64,000 nucleotides of DNA, taken from Pseudoduganella violacea (GTDB lineage Bacteria > Pseudomonadota > Gammaproteobacteria > Burkholderiales > Burkholderiaceae_D). The notes beneath the pieces are model-generated. The model did no database searches. It was not told where the DNA came from and worked only from the letters and a program-made list of their open reading frames with translations. Positions within the stretch are counted from its first letter, which is position 1; every line of letters begins with the position of its first letter. Where the stretch lies: contig NZ_JACHXD010000002.1 in the NCBI RefSeq assembly GCF_014191875.1, positions 124,001-188,000 of the forward strand, read 5' to 3'. The position numbers and the translations under genes were made by a program. Below are positions 45,942 through 55,300 of this stretch, in pieces.

Positions 45942-47582
45942 ATGCAGACACCGATCACCACCAATCCCTTCCTGGCCCCGGCTTCCGGCATGACGCCGCC
46001 CAAGCAGCCGCCCGGCGGCAGCTCCGATGATCTGTTCCGCAGCACGCTGGCGCGCCAGATGGAGCAGCGCCAGCCGGCGCCCATGACGCCCGCCCCGGCC
46101 ACGCCGACGGCACGCCCGGCCCAGGTCCAGCCGCCGCGTCCGGCGCCCACCGCGAACAGCACCGCGCCAGCCAAACCGGCCCAGCCAGCGCCAAACGCGC
46201 AGAACAGCCCGAATACGCAAAACGCCCAAGCCACCCAGGACAGCGCGCCCGCCAAGCCGCAGAACCAGGGCAACAGCGCCAGCCAGGCCGACGCCGGTCC
46301 GGCCAGCACTCCGGCGTCGACGGCCGGCAGCGCCGCCGGCGCCAAAGAGAGCACGGAAGACGGCACGAAGGTCGTCAGCGCCGAAGATGCCGCCGCCCAA
46401 CTGCTGGCCATGATGGCCAGCCTGAACGGCCAGAGCGCCGCGCCGGCCGCCGATAGCGCCGCGACCGCAGCGGCGGCAGCGGCCCAGGCGGCTGCGGCGG
46501 AAGCGGCCGCCAAAGCGGCCCAAAACGGTAACGCCAGCGCCGTCGCCAGCTCGGACGGCAGCGCCCAGGCGGCGGCCGGCGCGGACGCCGCGACGCTGGC
46601 CGCCCTCAGCGCCAGCGCCGCCGATGCCGCAGCCGACAAAGCCGGCGCGCTCGCCATCGACCCCGCCTTGGCACGCAGCGCCGCCGCAGGCAAGGCCGAC
46701 AGCGCGGAGCAAGCCCTGCCAGCGGATTTCAGCGCCAGCCTGGCCCAGGCCAAGGCCGCGCCCGCCCCGCAGGGCGGCGCCCACGCCGCCAGCGGCGGCG
46801 AACTGGCCGAAGCCATGGCCAGCCTGAACCAGGCCAGCACGCCGGAAGCCAAGGCGGGCGATGCCGCCGCCGACGCCACGACCGAACTCAGCGATACGGC
46901 TGGCGAACCGGCCGTGCGCGCCCGTCCGGGCAGCGAAGCGCCGCAGGGCGCCGCCGCCCCGGCCCTGGGCGCGGCCCAGGCCAAGGTCGACGACATCAGC
47001 CGTGGCGTGCGCAGCCAGAATACCCAGGGCGAAGTGATGACGGTGCAGCGCGAGAGCGCGCCCGCGCCCCAAGCCATGCCCGCCATGGCCCAGACCGGCC
47101 AAGCCACGCTGCAGGCGGCCAATGCCGTCGCCAGCAACCAGCTGCAGGCGCGTGTCGGCAGTCAGGCCTGGGACCAGCAACTGGGCCAGAAAGTGGTGTG
47201 GATGGCGGCCGGCGGCGAGCAAAGCGCTTCGCTGACCTTGAATCCGCCCGATCTGGGACCGCTGCAAGTGGTGCTGAGCATTTCCAACGACCAGGCCAGC
47301 GCCAGCTTCACGGCGGCCCAGCCGGAAGTGCGCCAGGCGCTGGAAAACGCCCTGCCCAAGCTGCGCGATATGATGAATGAAGCGGGCATCCAGCTCGGCA
47401 ACGCCACCGTCTCGGCCGGCAGCCAGGAACAGCAGGAAGCCTTCGCCCGCCAGGCCGGCGGCAACCGGGGTCAGGGCGGCCGCGGCGCCGGTGCGGGCAC
47501 GGCTGGCGACGATGGCGCAGCGGTCGCGGCGGCCCCGCAGCGCGTGCGCAGTGGCCTTGGTGTGGTCGATACCTTTGCTTAA
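45942..47582 (+). CDS. fliK: Flagellar hook-length control protein FliK
   Basis: The product has 546 residues. The N-terminus and middle form a very long Ala/Gln/Pro-rich ruler region (about 20-400). The C-terminal Flg_hook domain is conserved (WDQQLGQKVVWMAAGGEQSA, then LNPPDLGPLQVVLSI and FTAAQPEVRQALENALPKL). It is secreted during hook assembly and switches export from hook to filament proteins through FlhB. It is the last gene before a 163-base gap, so fliL may begin a new transcript. Confidence 0.96.
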   Translation: MQTPITTNPFLAPASGMTPPKQPPGGSSDDLFRSTLARQMEQRQPAPMTPAPATPTARPAQVQPPRPAPTANSTAPAKPAQPAPNAQNSPNTQNAQATQDSAPAKPQNQGNSASQADAGPASTPASTAGSAAGAKESTEDGTKVVSAEDAAAQLLAMMASLNGQSAAPAADSAATAAAAAAQAAAAEAAAKAAQNGNASAVASSDGSAQAAAGADAATLAALSASAADAAADKAGALAIDPALARSAAAGKADSAEQALPADFSASLAQAKAAPAPQGGAHAASGGELAEAMASLNQASTPEAKAGDAAADATTELSDTAGEPAVRARPGSEAPQGAAAPALGAAQAKVDDISRGVRSQNTQGEVMTVQRESAPAPQAMPAMAQTGQATLQAANAVASNQLQARVGSQAWDQQLGQKVVWMAAGGEQSASLTLNPPDLGPLQVVLSISNDQASASFTAAQPEVRQALENALPKLRDMMNEAGIQLGNATVSAGSQEQQEAFARQAGGNRGQGGRGAGAGTAGDDGAAVAAAPQRVRSGLGVVDTFA

Positions 47583-47745
47583 ATCGGACGGCGGCGCGCG
47601 CCGCCGCCCTATTCGCTTGCCCTCAAGTTACAATACCGCAAAGAAACACCCAGATTCGCCCTCTGTTCCGCCGATCCCGGTGGACTGCGATTGCGGATAA
47701 TGGGACATAATGTCGGCATAGCCGATAGACAGCAGCAAGGCAGAC

Positions 47746-48282
47746 TTGAAAGCGAATCCCAAGATGAAAGCGGAAGCCAAGGCCGATGCGCCGCCAGCGG
47801 GTGGCAAGAAAAAAATGATGATCATCATCCTCGCCGCCGTGCTGGTGCTGGGCGCCGGCGGTGGTGGCGCGGCCTGGTTCCTGAGCAAGGGCGCCAGCGC
47901 CGACCATGAAGAGGAAGCGCCCAAGGCCAAGAAGGGCAAGAAAGCGCACAAGGCGGCCGGTCCGCCCGTGTATGTGCCGGTCGAGCCGTTCACCGTCAAT
48001 CTGCAGCCCGAGACCGAAGGCTCGGAGCAGTATCTGCAGCTGGCCTTCACGCTGCAAGTGGGCAGCCTGGAAGAGGTCGAAATCGTCAAGCAGAATATGC
48101 CCAAGGTGCGCAGCCGCGTGCTGCTGCTGCTGTCGAGCAAACACGCGTCGGAAATCAATACGCCGGAAGGCAAGCAGCAGCTCAGCAGCGAAATCATCGA
48201 GCAGATGAAGCTGCCGTTCGAAGAGCGGGGCGATGCGCAGGATGTCAGCGAAGTCCTGTTCACCTCCTTTATCATTCAGTAA
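47746..48282 (+). CDS. fliL: Flagellar basal-body-associated protein FliL
   Basis: The product has 178 residues. It is an inner-membrane protein that forms a ring around the stator and aids torque. One membrane segment lies at about 24-46 (MMIIILAAVLVLGAGGGG). A Lys-rich linker and the periplasmic stomatin-like domain follow (YVPVEPFTVNLQPE, LQLAFTLQVGS). A TTG start at 47746 is preferred because AAGG lies six bases upstream; ATG 47764 is the alternative. GCCGATAG at about 47721 resembles a sigma-28 -10 but has no -35. Confidence 0.94.
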   Translation: MKANPKMKAEAKADAPPAGGKKKMMIIILAAVLVLGAGGGGAAWFLSKGASADHEEEAPKAKKGKKAHKAAGPPVYVPVEPFTVNLQPETEGSEQYLQLAFTLQVGSLEEVEIVKQNMPKVRSRVLLLLSSKHASEINTPEGKQQLSSEIIEQMKLPFEERGDAQDVSEVLFTSFIIQ

Positions 48283-48285
48283 CCC

Positions 48286-48305
48286 GTAGCGAGTCGTAGC
48301 GAGTC
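48286..48305 (+). repeat. 10-bp tandem duplication abutting the fliM start
   Basis: GTAGCGAGTC occurs twice in direct tandem and the second copy ends at the base before the fliM ATG. No purine-rich Shine-Dalgarno sequence is present, so the ribosome site has been displaced or is unconventional. Confidence 0.85.
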
Positions 48306-49286
48306 ATGGCTGATAATTTTCTCTCCCAGGAAGAAGTCGATGCCCTTTTAAAGGGCGTCAACGGCGACCAGGACGACGCCCAGGCGCCGGAGGAAGTCGC
48401 GGGTGTCCGGACCTATAATCTGGCCACCCAGGAGCGCATCGTCCGGGGCCGCATGCCGACCCTGGAAATTATCAATGAACGCTTTGCCCGTCTGCTGCGT
48501 GTCGGCCTGTTCAACTTCCTGCGCCGCAGCGCCGAAGTGTCGGTCGGTTCGGTGCGCGTTTCCAAGTACAGCGAATTCATCCGCAACCTGGTGGTGCCGA
48601 CCAACCTGAACCTGGTGCACATGAAGCCGCTGCGCGGCACGGCGCTGATGGTCTTCGATCCGGGCCTGGTCTTCCTGCTGGTGGACAATCTGTTCGGCGG
48701 CGACGGCCGCTTCCACACCCGGGTCGAGGGCCGCGACTTTACCCAGACCGAGCAGCGCATCATCCTGCGCATCCTCGATATCGTGTTCGAGGCCTATACC
48801 AAGTCCTGGGAACCGGTGTACCCGGTCGAATTCGAATACATCCGTTCCGAGATGAACACCCAGTTCGCCAATATCGCCACGCCCAACGAGGTGGTGGTGG
48901 CGTCCACCTTCACCGTGGAACTGGGCTCGGTCTCGGGCCAGATCCACTTCTGCATGCCCTACTCGATGATCGAGCCGATCCGCGATGCCCTGACGTCCTC
49001 GCTGCAGGGCGAGGCGCTGGAAGTGGACAAGCGCTGGATCCGCCTGATGACGCAGCAGATCCAGATCGCCGAAGTGGAGCTGGTGGCGCGCCTGGGCACG
49101 GCCCGCGTCAGCTTCGACGAGATCCTGAATATGCGCGTGGGCGACATCATTCCGCTGACCATCCCGGAAAGCATCGAGGCCACCGTGGACGGCGTGCCGG
49201 TGCTCGATTGCACCTATGGGGTCATGAATGGACAATATGCGCTGAAGGTGGAGAAATTGCTGGCCAATGCCGATAACCTCAAATAA
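48306..49286 (+). CDS. fliM: Motor switch protein FliM
   Basis: The product has 326 residues and is a C-ring protein. The N-terminal CheY-P binding motif is LSQEEVDALL (residues 5-14). The middle domain has FARLLRVGLFNFLRR and FGGDGRFHTRVEGRDFTQTE, and the C-terminal SpoA domain has VGDIIPLTIPE. All elements for switching rotation are intact. It follows fliL by 23 bases. Confidence 0.98.
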   Translation: MADNFLSQEEVDALLKGVNGDQDDAQAPEEVAGVRTYNLATQERIVRGRMPTLEIINERFARLLRVGLFNFLRRSAEVSVGSVRVSKYSEFIRNLVVPTNLNLVHMKPLRGTALMVFDPGLVFLLVDNLFGGDGRFHTRVEGRDFTQTEQRIILRILDIVFEAYTKSWEPVYPVEFEYIRSEMNTQFANIATPNEVVVASTFTVELGSVSGQIHFCMPYSMIEPIRDALTSSLQGEALEVDKRWIRLMTQQIQIAEVELVARLGTARVSFDEILNMRVGDIIPLTIPESIEATVDGVPVLDCTYGVMNGQYALKVEKLLANADNLK

Positions 49287-49336
49287 GAGACCTCTAAGCG
49301 GCGGCGCGCCGGGAACTGCAACACAGGAGAGTAAGA

Positions 49337-49753
49337 ATGTCGGACAATCAAGACGATCAAAGCATAGAAGACGATTGGGGCGCGGCCATTGCCGAGCAGG
49401 CCAAGGCGGAAGCGGACGCCCTGCAAAGCCAGGCCGCCACGGCCGCCGTCTTCAAGGACTTTTCGAAAACCGCCGCGAAATCGGAAACCCATAACGATAT
49501 CGACTTCATCCTCGATATTCCCGTCCAGCTGACGGTGGAACTGGGCCGCACCAAGATCGCCATCAAGAACCTGCTGCAACTGGCCCAGGGTTCGGTGGTG
49601 GAACTGGATGGCCTGGCCGGCGAGCCGATGGACGTGCTGGTCAACGGCTGCCTGATCGCCCAGGGCGAGGTGGTGGTGGTCAACGACAAGTTCGGCATCC
49701 GCCTGACCGATATCATCACGCCTTCCGAACGCATCCGAAAACTCAATAAATGA
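49337..49753 (+). CDS. fliN: Motor switch protein FliN
   Basis: The product has 138 residues. The C-terminal SpoA domain is diagnostic (LDIPVQLTVELGRTKIAIKNLLQL, then EPMDVLVNGCLIAQGEVVVV). An acidic N-terminal part of about 50 residues contains EDDWGAAIAEQ, typical of longer FliN proteins. AGGAG precedes the ATG. It completes the C-ring and docks FliH. The stop overlaps the fliO ATG by four bases. Confidence 0.98.
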   Translation: MSDNQDDQSIEDDWGAAIAEQAKAEADALQSQAATAAVFKDFSKTAAKSETHNDIDFILDIPVQLTVELGRTKIAIKNLLQLAQGSVVELDGLAGEPMDVLVNGCLIAQGEVVVVNDKFGIRLTDIITPSERIRKLNK

Positions 49754-50397
49754 AGCCTGGTTTCCCTCGCGCCGCCCTGCTGGCGGCTTGCTGCACCCTC
49801 CTCCTCGCCGCCGGCCCCGCGCCGGCCCAGCACAGCGCCTCCGGCACCATCGCCGCCCCAACCAGCCCCGCTCCGGCGGCGGCCGGCACGGGTGCGACTG
49901 CCGCGCCAACGGGCGCAACGGTGCAGGCGGCTGAGGCTGGCCCCGCCACTGGCGCGGCAGCCGATAGCGCGCCCGCCGCCACGCCGGAACAGCAGGCGGC
50001 GCTGGCCGGCGCGCGTCCGGCCCATCCGGCCGGTCTGGCGCCGGCCGGTCCTTCGGCCGCCGGTTCGCTGCTGCAAACCACGCTGGCCCTGGCCGTTGTG
50101 CTGGGCCTGCTGGTCGGCCTGGCCTGGCTGCTCAAGCGCTTCGGTCCGCGCAGCATCGCCAGCGGCCATACCGTCAAGCTCGTGGGCGCGCTCAGCGTCG
50201 GCGCGCGCGAACGCATCCTGGTGGTGGAAGTGGGCGAACAATGGATCGTGGTGGGCGCTTCGCCCGGCCGCATGAACGCGCTGGCCACCATGCCGCGCCA
50301 GGAAGGCGTGGCCGACGCGCTGCCGCAGCAGAACCTGCCGGGCGCCAATTTCGCCGAGTGGTTCAAACAGACGATCGAAAAACGCAATGACAAATAA
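49750..50397 (+). CDS. fliO: Flagellar export protein FliO
   Basis: The product has 215 residues. A signal-like N-terminus ([15 protein letters not shown]) and an Ala/Thr/Pro-rich stretch precede a membrane segment at about 108-128 ([18 protein letters not shown]). A cytoplasmic domain follows ([31 protein letters not shown]). FliO helps assemble the FliP ring. The Ala-rich N-terminal part is longer than in enterics. It overlaps fliN and fliP. Confidence 0.93.
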   Translation: MKPGFPRAALLAACCTLLLAAGPAPAQHSASGTIAAPTSPAPAAAGTGATAAPTGATVQAAEAGPATGAAADSAPAATPEQQAALAGARPAHPAGLAPAGPSAAGSLLQTTLALAVVLGLLVGLAWLLKRFGPRSIASGHTVKLVGALSVGARERILVVEVGEQWIVVGASPGRMNALATMPRQEGVADALPQQNLPGANFAEWFKQTIEKRNDK

Positions 50398-51154
50398 GCA
50401 GTCTGCGACGAAGCGGTCCGCGCGCACGCTCCTGCTGGCCGGCGCCGCGCTGGCCTTGCCGCTGTGGGCGGCGGCGGAACCGACGATTCCCGCCTTCACC
50501 AGCACGCCGGCGTCCGGCGGCGGCACCAATTACGGCCTGTCGCTGCAAACGCTGATCCTGATGACGGCGCTGACCTTCATCCCGGCGGCGCTGCTGATGA
50601 TGACCGGCTTCACGCGCATCGTGATTGTGCTCTCGCTGCTGCGCCAGGCGCTCGGCACCCAGTCGGCGCCACCCAACCAGGTGATGATCGGCCTGGCCCT
50701 GTTCCTGACCTTCTTCACCATGGGACCGGTGTTCGACCGCATCTATACCGAGGCTTACCAGCCTTTACAGGAAAATAAGATCAGCATGCTGCAGGCGCTG
50801 GACAAGGGCGCCGCCCCGCTCAAGACCTTCATGATGAAGCAGACGCGCCAATCGGACCTGGCCCTGTTCGTCAAGATTTCGCGCTCGCCGGCGCTGCAGG
50901 GGCCGGAAGACGTGCCGCTGCGCATCCTGGTGCCGGCCTTTATCACGAGCGAACTGAAGACCGCCTTCCAGATCGGCTTCGCCATCTTCATCCCCTTCCT
51001 CATCATCGATATGGTGGTGGCCTCGGTCTTGATGTCGATGGGCATGATGATGATGTCGCCGGCCGTCATTTCGCTGCCGTTCAAGCTCATGCTGTTCGTG
51101 CTGGTCGATGGCTGGCAGCTGCTGCTGGGTTCCTTGGCCCAGAGCTTCTACTAA
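50387..51154 (+). CDS. fliP: Export gate protein FliP
   Basis: The product has 255 residues with a cleavable signal peptide ([18 protein letters not shown]) and four membrane segments. [39 protein letters not shown] and [18 protein letters not shown] are family signatures. With FliQ and FliR it forms the channel of the export gate. It overlaps fliO by 11 bases. Confidence 0.98.
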   Translation: MTNKQSATKRSARTLLLAGAALALPLWAAAEPTIPAFTSTPASGGGTNYGLSLQTLILMTALTFIPAALLMMTGFTRIVIVLSLLRQALGTQSAPPNQVMIGLALFLTFFTMGPVFDRIYTEAYQPLQENKISMLQALDKGAAPLKTFMMKQTRQSDLALFVKISRSPALQGPEDVPLRILVPAFITSELKTAFQIGFAIFIPFLIIDMVVASVLMSMGMMMMSPAVISLPFKLMLFVLVDGWQLLLGSLAQSFY

Positions 51155-51167
51155 GGAGGAAGCCGCG

Positions 51168-51437
51168 ATGACGCCCGAAACCGTCATGACCATGGGCCGC
51201 CAGGCCATGGAAGTCACGCTGATGGTGGCCGCGCCGCTGCTGCTGGTGGCCCTGGTCATCGGCCTGGTGGTCAGCATCTTCCAGGCCGCGACCCAGATCA
51301 ATGAATCGACACTGTCCTTCATCCCCAAGCTGGTGGGCGTGTTCGTGGCCCTGGTGGTGGCCGGGCCGTGGATGCTGTCGGTCATGCTCGACTATATGCG
51401 CCAGGTGCTGACGGGCATACCCGCCCTCGTCAGCTGA
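51168..51437 (+). CDS. fliQ: Export gate protein FliQ
   Basis: The product has 89 residues and two membrane segments (LMVAAPLLLVALVIGLVVSIF; FVALVVAGPWMLSVM), with QAATQINESTLSFIPKL between them as in all FliQ proteins. AAGGAGG precedes ATG 51168. Confidence 0.98.
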   Translation: MTPETVMTMGRQAMEVTLMVAAPLLLVALVIGLVVSIFQAATQINESTLSFIPKLVGVFVALVVAGPWMLSVMLDYMRQVLTGIPALVS

Positions 51438-51446
51438 CCGGCCCTC

Positions 51447-52271
51447 ATGCTTTTCCTCTCCGCTGCCGATATCAACACATGGATCGCCGGCCTCCTGTGG
51501 CCGCTGACCCGTGTCCTGGGCTTGATCACGGCCGCCCCGGTCTTCGGCAATCCGCGCATCCCGATGACGGTCAAGCTGTGCCTGGGCGTGATGGTAGCCA
51601 TGGTGATCGCGCCCAATGTGCCGGCGCTGCCGGCCGCCGATCCGCTCTCGTACGCGGGTTTGCTGATCCTGGTCAAGGAAATGATTATCGGACTGGCAAT
51701 GGGGATGGCCATGCGCATCGTGTTCGCGGCAGTGGAAATGGCGGGGGAGATCAGCAGCCTGACCATGGGTCTGGGCTTCGCCACGTTTTTCGACCCGATG
51801 TCGGCGGGGCGCTCCTCGGCCATCGCCCAGTTCCTGGCCCTGGTGGCGACCATGGCTTTCCTGGCCGTCAACGCCCACCTGGTGCTGATCGAGGTGCTGG
51901 CCGAAAGCTTCATCACGCTGCCGGTGTCGGCCCAGCCCTTCGTCGGCGGGCCGTTCAAGCAGCTGGCCGACTGGGGCGGCAAGATTTTCAGCGCCGGCCT
52001 GCAACTGTCGCTGCCGGTGGTGGCGGCGTTGTTAATTACCAACGTCGCGCTCGGCATCCTGACGCGCGCGGCGCCGCAGCTGAACCTCTTCGGCATCGGC
52101 TTTCCCGTCACGCTGGGCGTGGGTTTGCTGGTGCTGGCACTGTCCCTGCCTTACCTGTCGGGACCGTTGCAGAACATCTTCCTGCAGGGCGTGGAGACGG
52201 CGCGCAAACTACCGCGCGACTGGGGTCAGCCAGCCAAGCCGCCCGGGGCGGCGCCGCGCCCGGCGCCCTGA
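51447..52271 (+). CDS. fliR: Export gate protein FliR
   Basis: The product has 274 residues and is highly hydrophobic with about six membrane segments. WPLTRVLGLITAAPVFGNP and the EMAGEISSLTMGLGFATFFDP loop are diagnostic. It completes the FliPQR gate. flhB and flhA are not next to it and must lie elsewhere. It ends the long fliF-R block; a new promoter for the giant repeat gene follows. Confidence 0.98.
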   Translation: MLFLSAADINTWIAGLLWPLTRVLGLITAAPVFGNPRIPMTVKLCLGVMVAMVIAPNVPALPAADPLSYAGLLILVKEMIIGLAMGMAMRIVFAAVEMAGEISSLTMGLGFATFFDPMSAGRSSAIAQFLALVATMAFLAVNAHLVLIEVLAESFITLPVSAQPFVGGPFKQLADWGGKIFSAGLQLSLPVVAALLITNVALGILTRAAPQLNLFGIGFPVTLGVGLLVLALSLPYLSGPLQNIFLQGVETARKLPRDWGQPAKPPGAAPRPAP

Positions 52272-52300
52272 GCGGCTGACGGCCGGTTACAAATGTTTGA

Positions 52301-52329
52301 TTTCCATGTGGCAATAATTAGCTTATCAT
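52301..52329 (+). promoter_or_regulatory. Candidate promoter of the giant repeat gene
   Basis: TTTCCA (52301-52306), a 17-bp AT-rich spacer and TATCAT (52324-52329) lie in the gap after fliR. GGAGAG precedes the ATG at 52356. Read-through from fliR is also possible because no terminator separates the two genes. Confidence 0.4.
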
Positions 52330-52355
52330 GGTCAAGCTGCCCGGAGAGCGTATAA

Positions 52356-55300
52356 ATGTCTATCGTATTTGAAACCCAACAGATTGCCGGCCTGACGACC
52401 TATCAGATCAGTCTTCTGACATCGGACGATATCAAGGCCCTGACGCCTGAACTGATGCCGCTGTTTAGCAGCGCGCAGCTGAACGCGCTGTCGACCAGCC
52501 AAATCAAATACCTGGAAAACGCCGACCTTGCCACTTTGACATCGGACCAGATCGGCTGGCTGGGCAGCCGCCTGATCGGCGCCTTCAGCAGCAGCCAGAT
52601 CGCCGCCCTCGACACGGCGCAGATCCGCGGCATCGACAGCCAGGACATGCCGGCCCTCTCCAGCAGCCAATTGGCCGCGCTCAGCGCGGTGCAGCTCGGC
52701 GCGCTCACTACCCAGGAACTGGCCGGGCTGCGCAGCCAGCAAATCGCCGTGCTCAACAGCGACCAGGTGCCCGGCTTCGGCAGCGACCAGCTGGCCGCCC
52801 TGAGTTCGGGCCAGTTGCGCGCCTTCAGCACCCAGGCATTGCGCGCGCTCGACCCGACGCGCCTGGTGTCGAGCAGTATTCCCTATCTGACGAGCAGCCA
52901 GTTGAACAGCCTCGACGCGGCCCAGTTGCAAGTGCTGAACAGCGACCAGATCATCGCCCTCGGCAGTGCCCAGTTGAACGGCTTGAGCAGCGCCGCCTTG
53001 ATCGTGCTGTTGAGCGAACAGATCGCCGCCATCGAAACGCGCGATATCGCGGCGCTGGCCTGCCAGCAGATCGCCGCCTTGCAGCCGGGCCAGATCACGG
53101 CCCTCACGACCGACCAGATGCGCGCCCTCGGCACGCGCGGCCTGGCCGCGCTGAGCACCGACCAGATCCCGGTCCTGAGCACCGACCAGCTCGGCGCCCT
53201 GCCCTCGCTGGCCAGCCTGTCCACGGCCCAGATCGCCGCGCTGGCGCCCGAGCAATTGGCCGTGCTCGCCACCCAGGCCATTGCCGGCCTGGGCAGCCAG
53301 CAGCTGGGCGCGCTCAAGGATTACCAGTGGCAGGCGCTGAACAGCGACCAAATCATCGCGCTCAGCACTGTCCAATTCGCCAACCTGTCGACGCAAGCCC
53401 TGAACCTGCTCGGCAGCGACCAGTTGGCCTTCATCGAAACGCGCGACATCGCCGCCTTGCGCACGGCCCAGATCGCGGCCCTGCAACCGGGCCAGCTCAG
53501 CGCCCTGAACACCGCCCAGTTCGCCAGCCTGAACAGCAACGATATCGCGGTGCTGACGACCGACCAGTTACCCGTGCTGTCCACCGACCAGCTGGCTGCA
53601 CTGAAGACCTTGTCGACCTGGGGCAGCAAGCAAGTGGCGGCGCTGGGCAGCGATCAGGTCGCCAGCCTGTCGACGCGCAATCTGGCCAGTCTGGCCAGTG
53701 GCCAGTTGGCGGGCCTGAACCCCGAGCAGGCGGCCGCCCTCAATACGGCCCAGCTCATCGCCCTGAGCACGGGCCAGGTGCAAGCCTTGAACACCGTGGC
53801 GCTGCAGGCGCTCAGCACCAACCAGTTGCGGGCGATGGAAAGCCAGGATGTGGGGGCGCTGCTGACGCGCCAGATCGCCAGCCTGAGCACCGATCAGCTC
53901 AGCAATCTGCAAGTCCAGCAAGTCGCCGCCCTCGGCAGCGCCGCCACCCAGGCCTTGACGCTCGACCAGGTGGCCGCGCTCACCACGGCCCAGCTGGCCG
54001 CGCTGAAGGCGCTCGACGCCCTCAAAAGCGCGCAGATCGCCGCCCTCACCACCGACCAGATCAAGGCGCTGAGCACGGCCAGCATCACCGCCCTGCGCAG
54101 CAACCAGGTGGCGGCCCTATCGCCGCTGCAGGCCGGCGTGCTGAACTCGGCCCAGATCAAGGCCTTGAGCGCCAGCCAATTGGCCGCACTGAGCAGCGCC
54201 GCCCTGGCCGCCTTGCAGAGCAGCCAGTTGGGCGGCATCGAAACGCGCGATGTGCCGGGCTTGCGCAGCCAGCAGATCGCCGCCATGACCACCGACCAGA
54301 TCATGGCCCTGGGCACGGACCAGATCCGCGCCCTCAGCACGGCCGGCGTGCGCGCCCTGAACAGCGACCAGATCGCCGTGCTCAACGCGGCCCAGCTCGA
54401 TGCCTTCGCCAGCTTTGCCGGCTTCAGCACGCGCCAGATCCAGGCCTTCGGCAGCGCCCAGCTGGCCAGCCTGACGACCCAGGATTGGGCCAGCCTGAGC
54501 AGCGCCCAGATCGGCGCCGTGCAGGCCGGCCAGGTGGCCGGCCTGTCGGCCAACCATATCGCCGCGCTCAGCACGGCCCAGGTGCGCGCGCTGAACACCG
54601 ATGCCCTGGCCGCGCTCAACGCCACCCAGGTCGCCGCCATCGAGCTGGCCGACCTGGCCGCCATGGGCACGCGCCAGATCGCCGCCTTCTCGACCGACCA
54701 GTTGGCCGCCCTGCAAACGGCCCAGTTGGCCGCGCTGACCTCGGCCGAGGTGGCCGCCCTGACCAGTGAGCAACTGGCCAGCCTGACGGCGGGCCAGCTC
54801 GACGCGCTGACCCTGACCTCGCTGAGCACGCGCCAGATCGGCCAGCTCAGCAATGCCCAGTTGCAAAGCTTGAACACGGCCGACCTGAGCGGCTTGCGCA
54901 CGGCCCAGATCGCCGTGCTCAACACGGCCCAGATCGGCGCGCTGAGCACCACCCAGATCGTCGGCCTCAACACGGCCCAGTTCCGCGCCCTCGGCAGCGA
55001 CGCCCTGCGCGCCTTGAGCAGCGGCCAACTGGCCGCCATCGCCTTCGACGACTTGCAGGCGCTGCGCACCAACCAGTTGAGCCTGCTCACCACGGCCCAG
55101 ATTCCAGCCTTGCGCACAGCCCAGATCGCACAACTCACGACGGCCCAGATCGCCTCGCTCACGCCCGAGCAGAAAGCCGCGCTCAGCAGCGACCAACTGG
55201 GCGCCCTGGTCAGCCTGGCCTCGTTCTCGACGGCGGCCATTGCCGCCCTCACCACCGACCAGATCGCCTCGCTGAGCCTGGCTGTGCTGGCCGCGCTGCG

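Noticed and set aside
47720..47730. Sigma-28 promoter before fliL (GCCGATAG)
   Set aside because: The -10 is good, but nothing like TAAA or TCAA lies 14-16 bases upstream.
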